Shown here piece by piece: positions 17,017 to 25,282 of a stretch of DNA of 64,000 bases; within the stretch, counting starts at the first letter, position 1; each line of letters opens with the position of its first letter. A program made the position numbers and the translations under genes. The DNA is taken from contig JAEYNP010000079.1 of the NCBI GenBank assembly GCA_023412495.1, forward strand, positions 20,745 to 84,744, written 5' to 3'. Origin of the DNA: Pseudomonadota bacterium. Its GTDB lineage: Bacteria; Desulfobacterota; Desulfobulbia; Desulfobulbales; Desulfocapsaceae. Below the pieces are notes generated by a model, which was not told where the DNA came from, did no database searches, and worked only from the letters and a program-made list of their open reading frames with translations.

Positions 17017-18231
17017 ATGAACCCTCCCATCAGAGATATCACCCTTCTCTTTGCGGCCAGAATCACCCGGTTGTTCGCCTACGGCTTCGTCTCCGTGGTT
17101 CTCGCCCTCTACCTGGCGGCCACCGGCCTCTCCGCCGCGGGCATCGGGGCGATACTGACCGCCACGCTCGCCGGCGACATCCTGGTGTCGCTCTGGGTGA
17201 CCATGGTGGCCGACCGGGTGGGCCGCAGGAACATGCTGCTCCTCGGCGCGGCGTTGATGATTCTGGCCGGCCTGGTCTTTCTCGTCACCGACAATCCCGT
17301 CTGGATCACCATTGCGGCGATCATCGGCATCGTCAGCCCCAGCGGCAACGAGATCGGCCCCTTTCTGTCCATCGAGCAGGCGGCGCTGTCGCAACTCGTC
17401 CGGGACAATCGGCGCACCAGGCTGTTCGGCTGGTACAACCTCGCCGGCTCGTTCGCCACGGCGGCCGGCGCCCTGGCGGGCGGCTGGCTGGCGGCATTGC
17501 TGCAAGGCTACGGCTGGAGCGCTCTGCAGGCTTATCGTTCGATCATGGCCGGATACGCGGTCTGTGGCCTGGTGCTCGTGCTGCTGTTCACCGTCCTGTC
17601 GAAGAATGCAGAAGCAGCGGGGGCTGCCGGGGAAGCCAAGGGGATGAAAGGAGCCATAGGCCTGCACCGCTCGAAGAAAACGGTATTCAGGCTCAGCTCC
17701 CTCTTTGCCCTCGACGCCTTTGCCGGCGGTTTCGTGGTGCAGAGCATGATCGCCTGGTGGTTCCATGTACGTTACGGGGTGGACGAGGGACTGCTCGGCA
17801 GTCTGTTCTTCGCCGCCAATCTCCTCGCCGGCATCTCGGCCCTCTTGGCCACCAGGATTGCCGACCGCATCGGCCTGCTGCGCACCATGGTCTTCACCCA
17901 CATCCCGTCAAATGTCCTGCTCTGCCTGGTGCCGCTGATGCCCAACCTCTCTCTGGCCATTGCCGTGCTGCTGCTCCGCTTCAGCATCTCGCAGATGGAC
18001 GTGCCTGCCCGCCAGTCCTACACCATGGCGGTGGTCGCGCCGGATGAGCGGTCGGCGGCCTCGGGCATCACTACAGTTGCCCGATCAGTGGGCGCCGCGG
18101 CCTCGCCGCTGCTCGGCGGCCTGCTCATGGCCCATCCGCTGCTGTTCAGCGCTCCTTTTTTCGTGGCGGGGGGATTGAAGATTGTCTATGACTTGATTCT
18201 GTATAAGGTCTTCCGGGACAGTGAGGCCTGA
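17017..18231 (+). CDS. MFS transporter
   Basis: Major facilitator superfamily permease of 404 residues with about twelve membrane helices. The loop VADRVGRRNMLLLG is the classic motif between helices 2 and 3, repeated in weaker form as TRIADRIGLLRTM in the second half. The start at ATG 17017 begins the first helix; an earlier in-frame start would read through the end of the HD gene. Substrate unknown. The end overlaps the chrA frame by 11 bases if chrA uses its upstream GTG, so the two are translationally coupled or nearly so. Confidence 0.85.
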   Translation: MNPPIRDITLLFAARITRLFAYGFVSVVLALYLAATGLSAAGIGAILTATLAGDILVSLWVTMVADRVGRRNMLLLGAALMILAGLVFLVTDNPVWITIAAIIGIVSPSGNEIGPFLSIEQAALSQLVRDNRRTRLFGWYNLAGSFATAAGALAGGWLAALLQGYGWSALQAYRSIMAGYAVCGLVLVLLFTVLSKNAEAAGAAGEAKGMKGAIGLHRSKKTVFRLSSLFALDAFAGGFVVQSMIAWWFHVRYGVDEGLLGSLFFAANLLAGISALLATRIADRIGLLRTMVFTHIPSNVLLCLVPLMPNLSLAIAVLLLRFSISQMDVPARQSYTMAVVAPDERSAASGITTVARSVGAAASPLLGGLLMAHPLLFSAPFFVAGGLKIVYDLILYKVFRDSEA

Positions 18232-18241
18232 TCATAAGGAA

Positions 18242-19645
18242 ATGAAGAAAAATTTGGCCAGAAAAGATCGATCGACCGCCGCACACCCTTCGTTCGGCGA
18301 GGCCCTGCGGGTGTGGACCAGGATAGGTTTTCTGAGTTTCGGCGGTCCGGCCGGTCAGATCGCCCTGATGCATCGGATGCTGGTGGAGGAGCGCAAATGG
18401 ATCGGCAATGATCGCTTCCTCCACGCCCTCAACTACTGTCATCTCCTTCCCGGCCCCGAGGCGCAGCAGCTGGCCACCTACATCGGCTGGCTGCTCCACG
18501 GGGTGAAGGGGGGGCTTGCGGCGGGGCTGCTGTTCGTCATCCCCGGCATGCTGACCATTTTGGCCCTGACCGTGCTGTATGCGGGTTTTCACAGGGCGGC
18601 GGCGGTGCAGGCCCTGTTCTACGGCCTCAAGCCCGCGGTCCTGGCCATCGTGGTCATGGCGGTGTTCCGCATCGCCGCCAAGGCGCTCAAGACCCCTTAC
18701 CTGATGCTGCTGGCGGGTCTGGCCTTCATTGCCATGTTCCTCTACCAGGCTCCCTTTCCTCTGGTTATCGTCTGTTCCGGACTCCTCGGTTACCTGGGCA
18801 TGAGCCTCTGCCCGCAGCGTCTCGGCGACCGCTGTCCCCAGTGGATCTGCGGCGGTTCGTCCGTCGGCGGGACTGCAGAGGCGCAGGGGATTGTCGACAT
18901 CCTGCTCTCGAAAGACGACTCGGGCCGCTTCGCCCCGACGCTCTCCCGCAGTCTCAAGGTGCTGGCCACCTGGGGGGCGATCTGGCTCGGTCCGGTGGCG
19001 CTGCTCCTGCTGTTTTTGGGACCCGGGCATGTATATACGCAGATCTCCCTCTTCTTCAGCAAGATGGCCGCGGTCACCTTCGGCGGGGCCTATGCGGTCC
19101 TGGCCTATGTGGCCCAGCAGGCGGTGGAGGGTTTTGGCTGGCTGCAGCCGGGCGAGATGCTCGACGGCCTCGCCCTGGCCGAGACCACCCCGGGGCCGCT
19201 GATCATGGTGGTGCAGTTCGTCGGCTTTCTCGCCGCATTCCGCGATCCGGGCGTGCTCAACCCCTATGTCGCAGGGACGCTCGGGGCCCTGCTCACCGTC
19301 TGGGTGACCTTCGCCCCATGCTTTCTCTGGATATTCCTCGGGGCGCCCTATGTGGAGAAACTCCGTCACAACCGGCTGCTGAACGGCGCGCTGTCGGGCA
19401 TCACCGCCGCCGTGGTCGGGGTGGTGCTCAATCTTTCGGCGTGGTTCGGGATCAATGCCATGTTCGCGAGGTCGGAGCCTCTGGAGTTTCTCGGGGCGAC
19501 TCTTCCCGTGCCCGATCCGGCCTCCGCCGACTTCTTCGGGCTCCTGCTCGCAGTCCTTGCCTGCCTGGCCCTGCCCAGACTGGGCATAATCAGCGTCCTC
19601 TTCGGCTGCGCCGGGTTGGGGGCTCTCTGGAAAATGCTTTTCTAG
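18242..19645 (+). CDS. chrA: Chromate transporter ChrA
   Basis: Two-domain CHR-family transporter of about 467 residues that exports chromate across the inner membrane. The first half carries FLSFGGPAGQIALMH and YCHLLPGPEAQQLATYIG. The second half repeats the pattern as AAVTFGGAYAVLAYVAQQA and LALAETTPGPLIMVVQFVG. The two halves are joined by a hydrophilic linker. The ATG at 18242 has AAGGA almost touching it; a GTG at 18221 overlapping the MFS stop is an alternative start. This is the last gene of the operon and confirms the chromate theme set by chrB. Confidence 0.92.
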   Translation: MKKNLARKDRSTAAHPSFGEALRVWTRIGFLSFGGPAGQIALMHRMLVEERKWIGNDRFLHALNYCHLLPGPEAQQLATYIGWLLHGVKGGLAAGLLFVIPGMLTILALTVLYAGFHRAAAVQALFYGLKPAVLAIVVMAVFRIAAKALKTPYLMLLAGLAFIAMFLYQAPFPLVIVCSGLLGYLGMSLCPQRLGDRCPQWICGGSSVGGTAEAQGIVDILLSKDDSGRFAPTLSRSLKVLATWGAIWLGPVALLLLFLGPGHVYTQISLFFSKMAAVTFGGAYAVLAYVAQQAVEGFGWLQPGEMLDGLALAETTPGPLIMVVQFVGFLAAFRDPGVLNPYVAGTLGALLTVWVTFAPCFLWIFLGAPYVEKLRHNRLLNGALSGITAAVVGVVLNLSAWFGINAMFARSEPLEFLGATLPVPDPASADFFGLLLAVLACLALPRLGIISVLFGCAGLGALWKMLF

Positions 19646-20251
19646 GTGGCTCTCGGACTATGCCCTTGTTCCCCACATCTGTGTCACGAAAAATACTGTT
19701 CGCATAGCAATTTTATAAAAATTTGATAAAGCCGTAGAAAGTGCTCCAACCCGTTGAGATGGGCTCTTTTTACGAGTCCATCAGAATTTGGGATGATCCC
19801 ATTTTACATGAGGCGCTCGATCGTCTCGTCGGTGCTCTGCGTCTGGTCGATAGACCCTGTTCATATACGGTTGCGGTCAACCTGGGTTCGCGCCGCTCTG
19901 CTGGCGGTGGGCCGCACTGGTGCCGGTGGCGAAAAGACCAAGCCTTGCAGTACCGGAAGTGCCGAATAGGGGGCGGAGGGTCGGAAAAGAAACGAAAACT
20001 GTTGATTACCCGAAAAAATACGTTACAAGGAGCAGGAGGCAGGAAGAAAACCAGTATACACTTCGGTGCAGCCCGGACTCACACGAACCTTATGTCGATC
20101 TTTCGGAAGTTGCTCGGAATGATCCAGGCGTTCGAGACTTGTCCTTGGCTGAAACAGCAGTGTCCACCCCGCGGATCCGGTCTGGACTGAGAATGTCAGC
20201 AGGAGCTGTGCACCGACAGTTCAATGCAAACAACATCTATGGAGGCTGTAC
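19646..20251. other. 600-base gap before the TRAP operon
   Basis: No gene I can support. One frame of 149 codons begins near 19741, but its second half has the look of random translation. The gap must contain the TRAP operon promoter. A short ribosome site (ATGGAGG) lies just before the dctP start. No sigma-54 -24/-12 element was found on inspection. Confidence 0.4.
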
Positions 20252-21268
20252 ATGAAAAAGAATCGCTTTGCCCGAATGTTGACCCTTGCGTCTTTCGCCA
20301 TTACCGCCACGGTGACCATTGCGAATGCCGATACCGTTACCCTGAAGTACAGCAACTTCTTCCCGCCCACCCACATTCAGAGCAAGCTGGCCGAGTCCTG
20401 GTGCCAGGAGGTCGAAAAGCGCACCGATGGACGCGTCAAGGTGGAATATTTCCCGGGTGGCAGCCTGCTCAAGGTAAAGCAGACCTATGACGGTGTGGTC
20501 GACGGCATCGCTGATATCGGCCTGTCCGGTCTGGCCTACACCCTGGGCAGATTCCCCGAGATGTCCGCCCTGGACCTGCCCTTCGGCTTCCCGAGCGGGG
20601 TGGTGGCCACCAAAGTCGCCAACGACGTCTACGACAAGCTGCAGCCGAAGGAATTCGCCGACACCAGGGTGATGTATTTCCACGGCCATGGCCCTGGCTA
20701 TATCCATACCCGCGACAAGGCCGTCTCCAAGCTGGAAGACCTGAAAGGGCTGCGCATTCGCTCCACCGGCATGAGTGCCGAGATCGTCACCGCCCTCGGC
20801 GGCATTCCGGTGGCCATGGGAATGTCCGATACCTACCAGAGCCTGCAGAAGGGCGTGGTGGACGGTACGGCCAATCCCATCGAGTCCAACCAGGGCTGGA
20901 AACTGGGCGAGGTGACCAAATACTGCGTCCGCTGCAACGAGACCTCCTACACCACCACCTTCTTCGTCGCCATGAACAAGGATAAATGGGCGGCCATAGA
21001 CGCCAAGGACCAGCAGGCCATCGAGCAGATCAACAGGGAGTGGGCGGACAAGCACGGCCAGGCCTGGGACAGCAGCGACCAGGATGGGCTTGCGTTCTTC
21101 AAGGAGAAGGGCAATGTGGTTGTCGACCTGGATCCGGCCGAGACGGTGAAATGGAAACAGGCGGTGGCCCCGGTCATCGACAATTATGCCGCCGATCTGC
21201 AGAAGAAAAATTTGGACGGGGCGAAGGTGATCCGGACGATTCGGGATTCCATGCAGGCCAATCTGTAA
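20252..21268 (+). CDS. dctP: TRAP transporter periplasmic solute-binding protein DctP
   Basis: 338-residue extracytoplasmic binding protein. A Sec signal peptide (MKKNRFARM, then a hydrophobic core ending near ANA/D at 25-27) is followed by VTLKYSNFFPPTHIQSKLAE. The family helix segment LKGLRIRSTGMSAEIVTALG carries the arginine that normally binds the carboxylate of the ligand, and DTYQSLQKGVVDGTANP follows. The ligand is probably an organic acid. It is the first gene of a complete P-Q-M TRAP set. Confidence 0.92.
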   Translation: MKKNRFARMLTLASFAITATVTIANADTVTLKYSNFFPPTHIQSKLAESWCQEVEKRTDGRVKVEYFPGGSLLKVKQTYDGVVDGIADIGLSGLAYTLGRFPEMSALDLPFGFPSGVVATKVANDVYDKLQPKEFADTRVMYFHGHGPGYIHTRDKAVSKLEDLKGLRIRSTGMSAEIVTALGGIPVAMGMSDTYQSLQKGVVDGTANPIESNQGWKLGEVTKYCVRCNETSYTTTFFVAMNKDKWAAIDAKDQQAIEQINREWADKHGQAWDSSDQDGLAFFKEKGNVVVDLDPAETVKWKQAVAPVIDNYAADLQKKNLDGAKVIRTIRDSMQANL

Positions 21269-21349
21269 GGAAAGGTTCCCTTCCGGCAACGGGACCGGCT
21301 CCTATCCGGACCGGCCCCATGTTCTCCAAGGCAACATCTCTGAAAATCC

Positions 21350-21835
21350 ATGGAATCCTATCTGAAAACGCTGTCGTTTCTTTCCGGCAAGATCAAGATG
21401 GCCGGCGCCTTCTGTCTCTTTGGCATGGTGGCGCTGACCTGTGCCGACGTCATCTGCAGATTCTTTGGCCGTCCAATTTTCGGATCGGTCGAGCTCATCG
21501 GTTTCATGGGCGTCATCGCCATTGCCACCGCGCTGTCCTTCACCCATGAACACAAGGGGCATATCGGCGTCGAGCTCTTCGTCATGAAGCTGCCGAGCAA
21601 GGCCCGTAATTTCATCGATCTCTGCACCGGCATCGTGACGTTCGTCCTGTTCGCCGTGGTCACCTGGCGGATGGTCGACTACGGGCTGAAAATCCGAAGC
21701 TCGGGGGAGCTGTCGATGAATCTGAAGCTGCCAGAGTACGTGATCATCTTCCTCCTGGCCTGCTGTTTTTTCATCTACTGCGGGACCATCCTCGGTTCCA
21801 TTCTGCAAACTCTGGCCAAACTGAAAAGACAATGA
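21350..21835 (+). CDS. dctQ: TRAP transporter small membrane subunit DctQ
   Basis: 161 residues with four hydrophobic helices, the standard DctQ layout. The segment VICRFFGRPIFGSVELIGFM matches the conserved helix-2 region. It assembles with DctM in the inner membrane. The stop codon overlaps the dctM start by four bases (ATGA), so translation is coupled. Confidence 0.9.
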   Translation: MESYLKTLSFLSGKIKMAGAFCLFGMVALTCADVICRFFGRPIFGSVELIGFMGVIAIATALSFTHEHKGHIGVELFVMKLPSKARNFIDLCTGIVTFVLFAVVTWRMVDYGLKIRSSGELSMNLKLPEYVIIFLLACCFFIYCGTILGSILQTLAKLKRQ

Positions 21836-23148
21836 ATGCCACTCTCGTCGGTGTCTCCGGAATCGCCCTGATGATCATGGTCTCCATGACCAGGATGCCG
21901 GTCGCGTACGTCATGACCGCGGTAGGTTTCCTGGGCTTTTCCATTCTCAGCAGTACCACGGCGGGCCTCAACCTGCTGGCCAAGGATTTTTACGATATCT
22001 TCTCTTCCTATGACCTGACGACGGTGCCGCTGTTCATCCTCATGGGGCAGCTGGCCTTCAACGCCGGCATCAGCAGCAAGCTCTACGCCACGGCCTTCCG
22101 GTTCCTCGGCAATACCCAAGGCGGGCTGGCCATCGCCACCGTGGCCGCCTGCACCGCCTTCGGGGCGATCTGCGGATCGAGCGCGGCGACTGCCGCCACC
22201 ATGGCCACGGTTGGCCTGCCGGAGATGCGGAAATACAAGTACGCCGACGAGCTGGCGGCCGGGTCGGTGGCCTCGGGCGGGGGGCTGGGCATGATCATGC
22301 CGCCCAGCGTGGTGCTGATCGTCTACGGGATTCTGACGGAGCAGTCGATAGGCAGGCTGTTCGTGGCGGGAATCCTGCCGGCGCTGCTCGTCACCCTGCT
22401 GTTCATCATCACCGTGTACATCTGGTGCCGGATCAGACCGGAACAGGGACCGCGGGGGGAGCGCTTCACCTGGAAGGAGAAGATCAGGTCCATCGGCGGC
22501 ATGGGCGAGACCCTGGCGGTCTTCGCCCTGGTCATGGGGGGGATGTTCTACGGTCTCTTCACGCCCACCGAAGCGGCCGCAGTCGGGGTCTTCGGCGTGT
22601 TGGCCGTCGCTCTCGTCTGTCGCCGGCTGAGCTGGCGGAAATTCGTCGAGGCCCTCTACGAGACCCTCAAGACCTCCTGCATGGTGATGATGCTGGTGGC
22701 GGGGGCGACCATTTTCGGCAAATTCCTGGCCATCACCCGCATCCCCTACGACATCGCCAGCTGGATCGGCGGCTTCGACCTGCCGCCGCTGCTCATCCTC
22801 TTCGCCGTCATCCTGGTCTACTTCATCGGCGGCTGCTTCATGGATTCACTGGCCCTGGTGATGCTGACCGTGCCGATCTTCTTTCCGCTGGTCATCGGAC
22901 TGGGCTTCGATCCCATCTGGTTTGGGGTGATCATAGTCATGGTCACCGAGATGGGTGTCATCACCCCGCCGGTCGGACTGAACGTCTATGTCGTCTATGG
23001 GGTGGCGAGAGGTCTGCCTGATGGGGGGATCCCTCTCGAGTCGATCTTCAAGGGCATAGCCCCTTTCATGCTGGCGGTGCTGGTGGGGATCGTCTTTATA
23101 TCGGTCTTCCCGCAGATCACCCTGGTGCTGCCGAATATGATGTACTGA
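21832..23148 (+). CDS. dctM: TRAP transporter large membrane subunit DctM
   Basis: 438-residue permease subunit with about twelve helices. Conserved segments include PLFILMGQLAFNAGIS, FGAICGSSAATAATMA, GGGLGMIMPPSVVLIVYGI, FFPLVIGLGFDPIWFGV and TPPVGLNVYVV. With DctP and DctQ it forms a sodium- or proton-driven carboxylate importer. It overlaps dctQ by four bases and ends just before the large heptamer-repeat hairpin. Confidence 0.93.
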   Translation: MNATLVGVSGIALMIMVSMTRMPVAYVMTAVGFLGFSILSSTTAGLNLLAKDFYDIFSSYDLTTVPLFILMGQLAFNAGISSKLYATAFRFLGNTQGGLAIATVAACTAFGAICGSSAATAATMATVGLPEMRKYKYADELAAGSVASGGGLGMIMPPSVVLIVYGILTEQSIGRLFVAGILPALLVTLLFIITVYIWCRIRPEQGPRGERFTWKEKIRSIGGMGETLAVFALVMGGMFYGLFTPTEAAAVGVFGVLAVALVCRRLSWRKFVEALYETLKTSCMVMMLVAGATIFGKFLAITRIPYDIASWIGGFDLPPLLILFAVILVYFIGGCFMDSLALVMLTVPIFFPLVIGLGFDPIWFGVIIVMVTEMGVITPPVGLNVYVVYGVARGLPDGGIPLESIFKGIAPFMLAVLVGIVFISVFPQITLVLPNMMY

Positions 23149-23151
23149 TTC

Positions 23152-23306
23152 AGGACTGAGGACTGAGCTATGAGGACTGAGTGAAAAAACTCTATTTCAT
23201 TTTTTTGGTATCTTGTACACTTCCTCAGTCCTCAGTCCTCAGTCCTCAGTCCTCAGTCCTCAGTCCTCAGTCCTCAGTCCTCAGTCCTCAGTCCTCAGTC
23301 CTCATC
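23152..23306. repeat. Large inverted heptamer-repeat array
   Basis: Left arm: several GACTGAG units. After a 40-base AT-rich loop comes a right arm of eleven perfect CCTCAGT units (23223-23299) and variants. The arms are complementary and would fold into a long hairpin between the convergent dctM and terC genes. The terC stop codon lies inside the array. Confidence 0.9.
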
Positions 23307-24018
23307 CCTCAGCCTTCAATACCCGCCTGGACCGATTCCACCGCAAATAAAATTTGCCGACGACAATGACCCCAACAGCAAAGAACAGCTCCGTTCCGTA
23401 TTGAGCGGCCTTGGAGGGTTGGAGCAGACTTACGGTGAAGGGGTCGGTGATGAGCATCTCCCCGCCCACCTTGCCCAGGATAGCGGCGCCTATGTAGACA
23501 ATGACCGGGTATTTGTCCATCAGCATCGAGAGCATGCTGGAAGCAAAGACCACCAAGGGGATGCTGAGGCCCAGTCCGAAAAGGAGCAGGAAAAGATTGC
23601 CATGCGAGGCGCCGGCCACCGCCAGCATATTGTCGGTGGCCATGGTGATGTCGGCGATGACGATCAGCTTGATGGCCTGACCGATGGTCGTCGCTTGCTT
23701 TCCGGAATCCTCTTCCGGCACCCCCTCGACGAAGAGTTTCACCGCGATCCACAGGATGAGCAGGCCGCCGATGATTTTAAGATAATTGACCAGGAGCAGC
23801 TGTGCCACGAAGAAGGTGAGCACGACCCGGAGCAGGACCGCCGCGGCAGAGCCAACGACGATGCCTCGCTGCCGCTGGTTGTGCGGGAGCGAGCGGACCG
23901 CCATGGCGATGACAACGGCATTGTCGCCCGCCAGGATGAGATCGATGAGGATAATGCTGAGAAGTGCTGAAAAAAAATGCCAATCCAGGGCGATAATGCC
24001 GAAAATCCCGAGATCCAA
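23302..24018 (-). CDS. TerC-family integral membrane protein
   Basis: 238-residue TerC-family protein of the YjbE type. The first helix holds IDLILAGDNAVVIAMA and a later one DITMATDNMLAVAGAS, the paired acidic motifs typical of the family; about seven helices in all. Homologues export manganese or other metals, or assist exported metalloenzymes. The last codons and stop lie in the heptamer array. A 330-base structured leader precedes the ATG; an AAGGAGG ribosome site is visible. Confidence 0.9.
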   Translation of the reverse strand: MDLGIFGIIALDWHFFSALLSIILIDLILAGDNAVVIAMAVRSLPHNQRQRGIVVGSAAAVLLRVVLTFFVAQLLLVNYLKIIGGLLILWIAVKLFVEGVPEEDSGKQATTIGQAIKLIVIADITMATDNMLAVAGASHGNLFLLLFGLGLSIPLVVFASSMLSMLMDKYPVIVYIGAAILGKVGGEMLITDPFTVSLLQPSKAAQYGTELFFAVGVIVVGKFYLRWNRSRRVLKAEG

Positions 24019-24345
24019 ACAGAGATCCTCCTTGTTTTGACGCCGGCAGCCGTTATTCGACGGTCCCGGGGTGGTGGTTAATTCAAGATGCCGCGAGAAC
24101 GCGCCTCTTTAGTTAGCCCGTCGTTTGAGGTCGGGCCGCAGTTTCTTGGTAGCACAAACTTCGGAAAACGTAAAGGACTCATACGGTAATCGTTGTGCAG
24201 GGGTGGTTGCCGGAGGAAGGTAAGAAGGGGATGCTCCGCGCTGGCGCGGGTGACCCTGCCGTCGCACCGCAGCATCCCAGCGTTCTCGGCCCGCTATAGC
24301 CTTACTCGTCGGCGGGGACTGATGCCGACTGCGATCTGCCACCCG
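24019..24345 (-). other. Long leader of terC with strong stem-loops
   Basis: Gap between the VTT-protein stop and terC, both on the minus strand. A nested structure lies at 24228-24278: outer stem GGGATGCT / AGCATCCC and inner hairpin CCGCG-CTGG-CGCGG. I checked for the manganese yybP-ykoY riboswitch that often precedes terC genes and could not match its conserved GGGGAGUA core. It is a candidate structured RNA or a repeat element. Confidence 0.4.
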
Positions 24346-25047
24346 TCAATGACCGTCCTCGTCACGCTTACCCTCATTCTTGGCTGCAAATATTTTTCTT
24401 ACATACCATTGGACAACATAGCAGATGAGCAGAAGAATGACGGCGACAGCCGTGACGGTCGTATCCATTTCAATGACGGCACCGCCCAGGATGATCAGGG
24501 GAAGGCCCATTCCATACTGGGTTAAAAAGTTGATGGTCATGTATGGAGTAAAAGGGTACCCAGCCAAGGCGAGCAGAGTGTTTTTGACTGTGTAGGGGAT
24601 GCCAGGAATGAGCATGAAAATTATAACCTGCCATCTCCCCTGGTTTTCTCCGAAGTCTGGCATGGACACGTCGAATTGTTGCAGCAGGCGGGAGATCCGT
24701 TCACGCAGAATCGAATGAACAAGATAAAAGGTAATAGCCATTTGCAGTGACATGAGCACGGCTGACAGCAGAGTGCCTCCGACAATGCCGAATTGCATCC
24801 CCACCAGGACCAGGAAAATATTAATCGGCACACCCAGCATCGGCAGGACGGCCATCAAGGCTATGAAAACCACCGGGTGGATGTGGCTCTCCAGATAGCG
24901 TTTCAACGAGCCGGTCAAACCAAAATAATACAGCACGAATATCAAGATTATCAGCAGAACGGCCACGAAAACACTCGTTGCATCCGACCCGCGAAATTTC
25001 CCGGAAGTCTGACTTTTCATAGCAAAAAGTGGGCTCAGAAGGACCAT
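24346..25047 (-). CDS. TVP38/TMEM64-family (VTT domain) membrane protein
   Basis: About 230 residues with an N-terminal helix, the VTT/DedA-like core (PMLGVPINIFLVLVGMQFGI, then IFMLIPGIPYTVKNTLLALA) and a C-terminal helix ending in a charged tail. Related proteins act in lipid scrambling or membrane homeostasis. The start is uncertain: ATG 25047 is chosen, with TTG 25074 and ATG 25020 possible and no clear ribosome site for any of them. It lies upstream of terC on the same strand. Confidence 0.75.
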   Translation of the reverse strand: MVLLSPLFAMKSQTSGKFRGSDATSVFVAVLLIILIFVLYYFGLTGSLKRYLESHIHPVVFIALMAVLPMLGVPINIFLVLVGMQFGIVGGTLLSAVLMSLQMAITFYLVHSILRERISRLLQQFDVSMPDFGENQGRWQVIIFMLIPGIPYTVKNTLLALAGYPFTPYMTINFLTQYGMGLPLIILGGAVIEMDTTVTAVAVILLLICYVVQWYVRKIFAAKNEGKRDEDGH

Positions 25048-25106
25048 AAGGGGGAGGTCGCTGGCATTAGCCAATAAAAGATTCAGACTGAGCCTGGCAC
25101 TCGGTT

Positions 25107-25166
25107 GGTACTTTTAAATTCATTTCTTGGATAACAACCCTTGGGTTGCGGGCGTCAGCCCGCATT
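25107..25166 (-). repeat. Composite structured repeat, copy 3 (shorter, inverted)
   Basis: Read on the minus strand it gives TGCGGGCTGACGCCCGC, AACCCAAGGGTT and AAGAAATGAATTT, matching the ends of the copy at 7119-7229 but lacking the central CTCCCACCGCAGAGG part. It sits just upstream of the VTT gene. Confidence 0.75.
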
Positions 25167-25282
25167 AGATCATTATGCGAAGGTAAATATATGGGCAGCG
25201 GGCTGTCAAGCAGGCCGGGTGCGGAAACCATGCGAGAGGCCTGAGTCAGAAACGGAAGCATTTCAATCTCAAATAACCCCAC

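Noticed and set aside
19741..20190. 149-codon frame upstream of dctP
   Set aside because: No recognisable family, no ribosome site, and the second half looks like non-coding translation.
23181..23369. Plus-strand open frame encoding a repeated Gln-Ser-Ser-Val-Leu protein
   Set aside because: It is the translation of the heptamer DNA repeat; it has no ribosome site and overlaps the terC end.
24109..24342. 77-codon minus-strand frame in the terC leader
   Set aside because: Composition looks random, no ribosome site, and it overlaps strong stem-loops.
24019..24345. yybP-ykoY manganese riboswitch before terC
   Set aside because: Expected from context, but the conserved GGGGAGUA and the 3' AGAC-type core could not be found.
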